Source of the DNA: DUAL01 sp964452095
GTDB taxonomy: Bacteria; Bacteroidota; Bacteroidia; Flavobacteriales; BACL11
NCBI GenBank assembly: GCA_964452095.1
Contig: CAYVKX010000089.1
Span: forward strand, 1 to 7,449
Length of the DNA: 7,449 nt
Direction: 5' to 3'
Positions within the stretch are counted from its first letter, which is position 1, and each line of letters starts with the position of its first letter. This document shows, piece by piece, positions 5,340 to 7,449 of this stretch. The notes under the pieces are model-generated. The model worked only from the letters and a program-made list of their open reading frames with translations. It made no database searches and had not been told where the DNA came from. The position numbers and the translations under genes were made by a program.

Positions 5340-7325
5340 ATGAATTTTGAGTTAGTTTCCAATTTCTCTCCTACTGGCGACCAGCCACAAGCCATTAATC
5401 AATTAACAAATGGATTGATGGATTTGGAGAAATTCCAAACCTTACTTGGCGTAACTGGTTCTGGAAAAACCTTCACCATAGCCAATGTAATTAAAGAAAT
5501 AAATCGTCCTACTCTGGTACTTAGTCACAACAAAACTTTAGCAGCACAACTCTATAGCGAATTCAAGCAATTTTTCCCAAATAATGCGGTAGAATATTTT
5601 GTTTCTTACTATGATTATTATCAGCCAGAAGCATACATTCCAAGCACAGGAACTTATATTGAGAAGGACCTTTCAATAAATAAGGAAATAGAAAAATTAA
5701 GGTTGAATACTACTTCTGCACTAATCTCTGGAAGGAAAGACATTATAGTAGTTTCCTCCGTAAGTTGTATTTATGGGATTGGAAATCCAGAGGATTTTAA
5801 TGCTGGAATGATTGAGATAAATACCGGAGATTTAATAAGCAGAAATCATTTGTTACAAAAATTGGTTAGTGCACTTTATAGTAGAACAACTGCCGAGTTC
5901 AATAGAGGGAATTTTAGGGTGAAAGGCGATACGGTTGATGTTTTTCCTGCTTATACCGATATTGCTTTTCGGATTCATTTTTTTGGAAATGAAATTGAAG
6001 AAATTGAGAGTATAAATCCGGAAAGTGGGCATGTTTTTGAGAATATGGACCAAATCAGAATCTACCCTGCAAGTATCTTTGTTGCCTCAAAAGATAAAAT
6101 ACATTCGGCTATTTCTACCATACAAGATGATATGTTTTTGCAGATTGAGCATTTTAATAAAGCCCAATTATCTACAGAAGCTAAACGCATAAAGGAACGC
6201 ACAGAATTTGATTTGGAAATGATAAAGGAGTTAGGATATTGCTCGGGAATTGAAAATTATTCAAGATATTTTGATGGGCGAACAACCGGAAGTCGTCCTT
6301 TTTGTTTGCTAGATTATTTTCCAGATGATTTTATTACCGTAATTGATGAAAGCCATGTAACTCTTCCGCAAGTAAGAGCCATGTTCGGTGGCGATAAATC
6401 TAGAAAAGAAACCTTAGTAGAGCATGGATTTCGCCTTCCTGCAGCACTTGATAATCGTCCATTAAAATTTGGAGAATTTGAAGATTTATGCAATCAAATA
6501 ATTTATGTAAGCGCTACTCCATCCGACTATGAAATGGAAAAATGTGAGGGAGTTATTACAGAACAATTAATTCGCCCAACTGGACTTTTAGATCCTGAAA
6601 TTAGTATCCGCCCATCCGCCAATCAAATTGATGATTTGCTAGAGGAAATTAGAATTAGAATCGATAGAAATGAGAGGGTTTTGGTTACCACTTTAACTAA
6701 AAGAATGGCTGAAGAATTCACAAAATATTTGGGGAAATTCAATATAAAATGCAATTATATACATTCGGATGTACCAACACTAGAAAGAGTAGAAATTCTT
6801 AACGGATTAAAAGAAGGTATTTTTGATGTACTCATTGGTGTAAATCTTTTGCGTGAAGGATTGGATCTACCAGAAGTAAGTTTGGTAGCAATAATGGATG
6901 CCGATAAAGAAGGATTCTTACGATCGGAAAAAGCACTTATTCAAACCTCTGGGCGAGCCGCCAGAAACATCAATGGATTAGTAATTATGTATGCCGATAA
7001 AATCACAAAATCTATACAAAAAGCACTAGATGATAATAAACGAAAAAGAAAAATTCAGAAAGCATATAACTTAGAAAATAACATCACTCCCACACAAATT
7101 GAAAAAAGAGCAGAAAGTGCTTTAGTGCAAAAATTAAATCCTTACAAAAAAAATGTAAATCAGGTAGCAGAAGCTGAAGAGTTAGATAGAAAACAACTTC
7201 AAAAACTGATAAAAGAAACAAAAAATAAGATGGAAGCAGCAGCCAAAGAATTTGATTTTATTGTTGCACAAACCCTTAAAAATCAATTATTAGAATACAA
7301 AAAAGTTTTGAAAGAAAAGAAATAA
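5340..7325 (+). CDS. uvrB: Excinuclease ABC subunit UvrB
   Basis: Damage-verification helicase-like subunit of UvrABC nucleotide excision repair; it receives DNA from UvrA, probes the lesion and recruits UvrC. The protein is 661 residues, full length for the family. Features in order: FSPTGDQPQAI (9-19), Walker A GVTGSGKT (37-44, Lys43), the DNA-clamping beta-hairpin from about Tyr90 to Asp110 (YYDYYQPEAYIP core), Walker B-type VIDESHVT with Asp336/Glu337, GVNLLREGLDLP (motif V), and motif VI QTSGRAARN (535-543) with arginines 539 and 542. A C-terminal UVR domain (about 612-661) should bind UvrA/UvrC. Motif VI has Ser537 where Ile or Ala is more common, probably harmless. TAA of the DUF349 gene, then CTC, then ATG: the two genes share a frame and are surely cotranscribed. 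Complete and apparently functional. Confidence 0.98.
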   Translation: MNFELVSNFSPTGDQPQAINQLTNGLMDLEKFQTLLGVTGSGKTFTIANVIKEINRPTLVLSHNKTLAAQLYSEFKQFFPNNAVEYFVSYYDYYQPEAYIPSTGTYIEKDLSINKEIEKLRLNTTSALISGRKDIIVVSSVSCIYGIGNPEDFNAGMIEINTGDLISRNHLLQKLVSALYSRTTAEFNRGNFRVKGDTVDVFPAYTDIAFRIHFFGNEIEEIESINPESGHVFENMDQIRIYPASIFVASKDKIHSAISTIQDDMFLQIEHFNKAQLSTEAKRIKERTEFDLEMIKELGYCSGIENYSRYFDGRTTGSRPFCLLDYFPDDFITVIDESHVTLPQVRAMFGGDKSRKETLVEHGFRLPAALDNRPLKFGEFEDLCNQIIYVSATPSDYEMEKCEGVITEQLIRPTGLLDPEISIRPSANQIDDLLEEIRIRIDRNERVLVTTLTKRMAEEFTKYLGKFNIKCNYIHSDVPTLERVEILNGLKEGIFDVLIGVNLLREGLDLPEVSLVAIMDADKEGFLRSEKALIQTSGRAARNINGLVIMYADKITKSIQKALDDNKRKRKIQKAYNLENNITPTQIEKRAESALVQKLNPYKKNVNQVAEAEELDRKQLQKLIKETKNKMEAAAKEFDFIVAQTLKNQLLEYKKVLKEKK

Positions 7326-7327
7326 TA

Positions 7328-7347
7328 ACTAGTATCTAACAACTAGT
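7328..7347. terminator. Weak inverted repeat in the convergent gap, possible terminator
   Basis: ACTAGT occurs at 7328-7333 and again at 7342-7347. Being self-complementary, the two copies can pair into a 6-bp stem with an 8-nt loop. They are also part of a direct repeat AACTAGTA (7327-7334 and 7341-7348). Read on the minus strand the stem is followed by a T-rich stretch (TTATTATTTC), so it could end the leftward T9SS-substrate transcript; no T-run follows on the plus strand. The stem is short and AT-rich, so this is only a candidate. Confidence 0.25.
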
Positions 7348-7358
7348 AACTCAAAAAC

Positions 7359-7449
7359 TTACTGCAAGATAAGTTTCTTATTTACCACTCCATTATTAGT
7401 TTCTATCTCTAAGAAATAAATACCTTTTGCATTTTCATGCAGATTTATT
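7359..7449 (-). CDS. C-terminal end of a secreted protein with T9SS type A sorting domain (partial)
   Basis: Translating the minus strand from the window edge to TAA at 7361-7359 gives 29 residues, including NAKGIYFLEIETNN and ending GVVNKKLILQ. This is the classic tail of the type A C-terminal sorting domain (Por secretion system): a GIYF/L-x-I beta-strand, a short turn, then a K-K-hydrophobic-hydrophobic-x-Q end. Such tails direct proteins with a Sec signal peptide across the outer membrane through the Type IX secretion system, where the tail is normally removed and the protein released or anchored. The functional domain lies beyond the right edge, so the nature of the cargo (adhesin, protease, glycosidase or other) cannot be told. 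Convergent with uvrB, with a 33-bp gap. The sorting tail is confident even though the fragment is short. Confidence 0.85.
   Translation of the reverse strand, partial: INLHENAKGIYFLEIETNNGVVNKKLILQ

Noticed and set aside
5853..6053. Minus-strand open frame inside uvrB
   Set aside because: It lies wholly antisense to conserved uvrB coding sequence, with no family resemblance.
7327..7348. AACTAGTA direct repeat as an insertion footprint or attachment site
   Set aside because: The copies are only 8 bp, 14 bp apart, between two intact gene ends, with no transposase, tRNA or integrase nearby; a weak terminator or chance is simpler.
7369..7381. ATAAG-TTT-CTTAT inverted repeat near the right edge as a terminator
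   Set aside because: It lies within the coding part of the T9SS sorting tail, has a 5-bp AT-rich stem and a 3-nt loop; most likely chance.
1..7449. A novel defence, mobile or CRISPR-like system
   Set aside because: All long frames belong to known housekeeping or conserved families, gaps are short, and no repeat arrays, recombinases, toxin-antitoxin pairs or nuclease fusions are visible.

Overview
The window is AT-rich chromosomal DNA from a member of the Bacteroidota (Flavobacteriia-like or a close relative; the genus cannot be fixed from this sequence). The grounds are a Type IX secretion C-terminal sorting tail at the right edge, perfect matches to the Bacteroidota -7 promoter consensus TAnnTTTG in front of genes, start codons preceded by A-rich DNA rather than Shine-Dalgarno sequences, and a typical Bacteroidota gene set (ComA-like protein, DUF368, compact AroE, multi-repeat DUF349 protein).

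Layout. Positions 1-1039 (minus) hold the N-terminal three quarters of a GlmM-type phosphoglucosamine mutase that runs off the left edge. An 86-bp divergent intergenic region (1040-1125) carries one -7-like element in each direction. Rightward from 1126 runs a tightly packed set of five genes: a phosphosulfolactate synthase (ComA)-family protein, a DUF368 membrane protein (PopT-type undecaprenyl-phosphate transporter family), shikimate dehydrogenase AroE, a 600-residue DUF349 repeat protein, and excinuclease subunit UvrB. Spacings are 4 bp, a 4-bp overlap, 32 bp and 3 bp. The 32-bp gap before the DUF349 gene carries a good -33/-7 promoter match, so DUF349-uvrB may form its own transcription unit. 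After a 33-bp convergent gap, the right edge contains the last 29 codons plus stop of a minus-strand gene encoding a secreted T9SS substrate.

How the genes fit together. GlmM and the DUF368 protein both serve envelope synthesis (UDP-GlcNAc precursor supply and lipid-carrier recycling). AroE serves aromatic amino acid synthesis, and UvrB serves nucleotide excision repair. The ComA-like and DUF349 proteins have no settled role in this phylum. No mobile element, CRISPR array, RNA gene or obvious defence system is visible. This looks like an ordinary housekeeping region, and its open questions are the two poorly understood proteins and the promoter arrangement.
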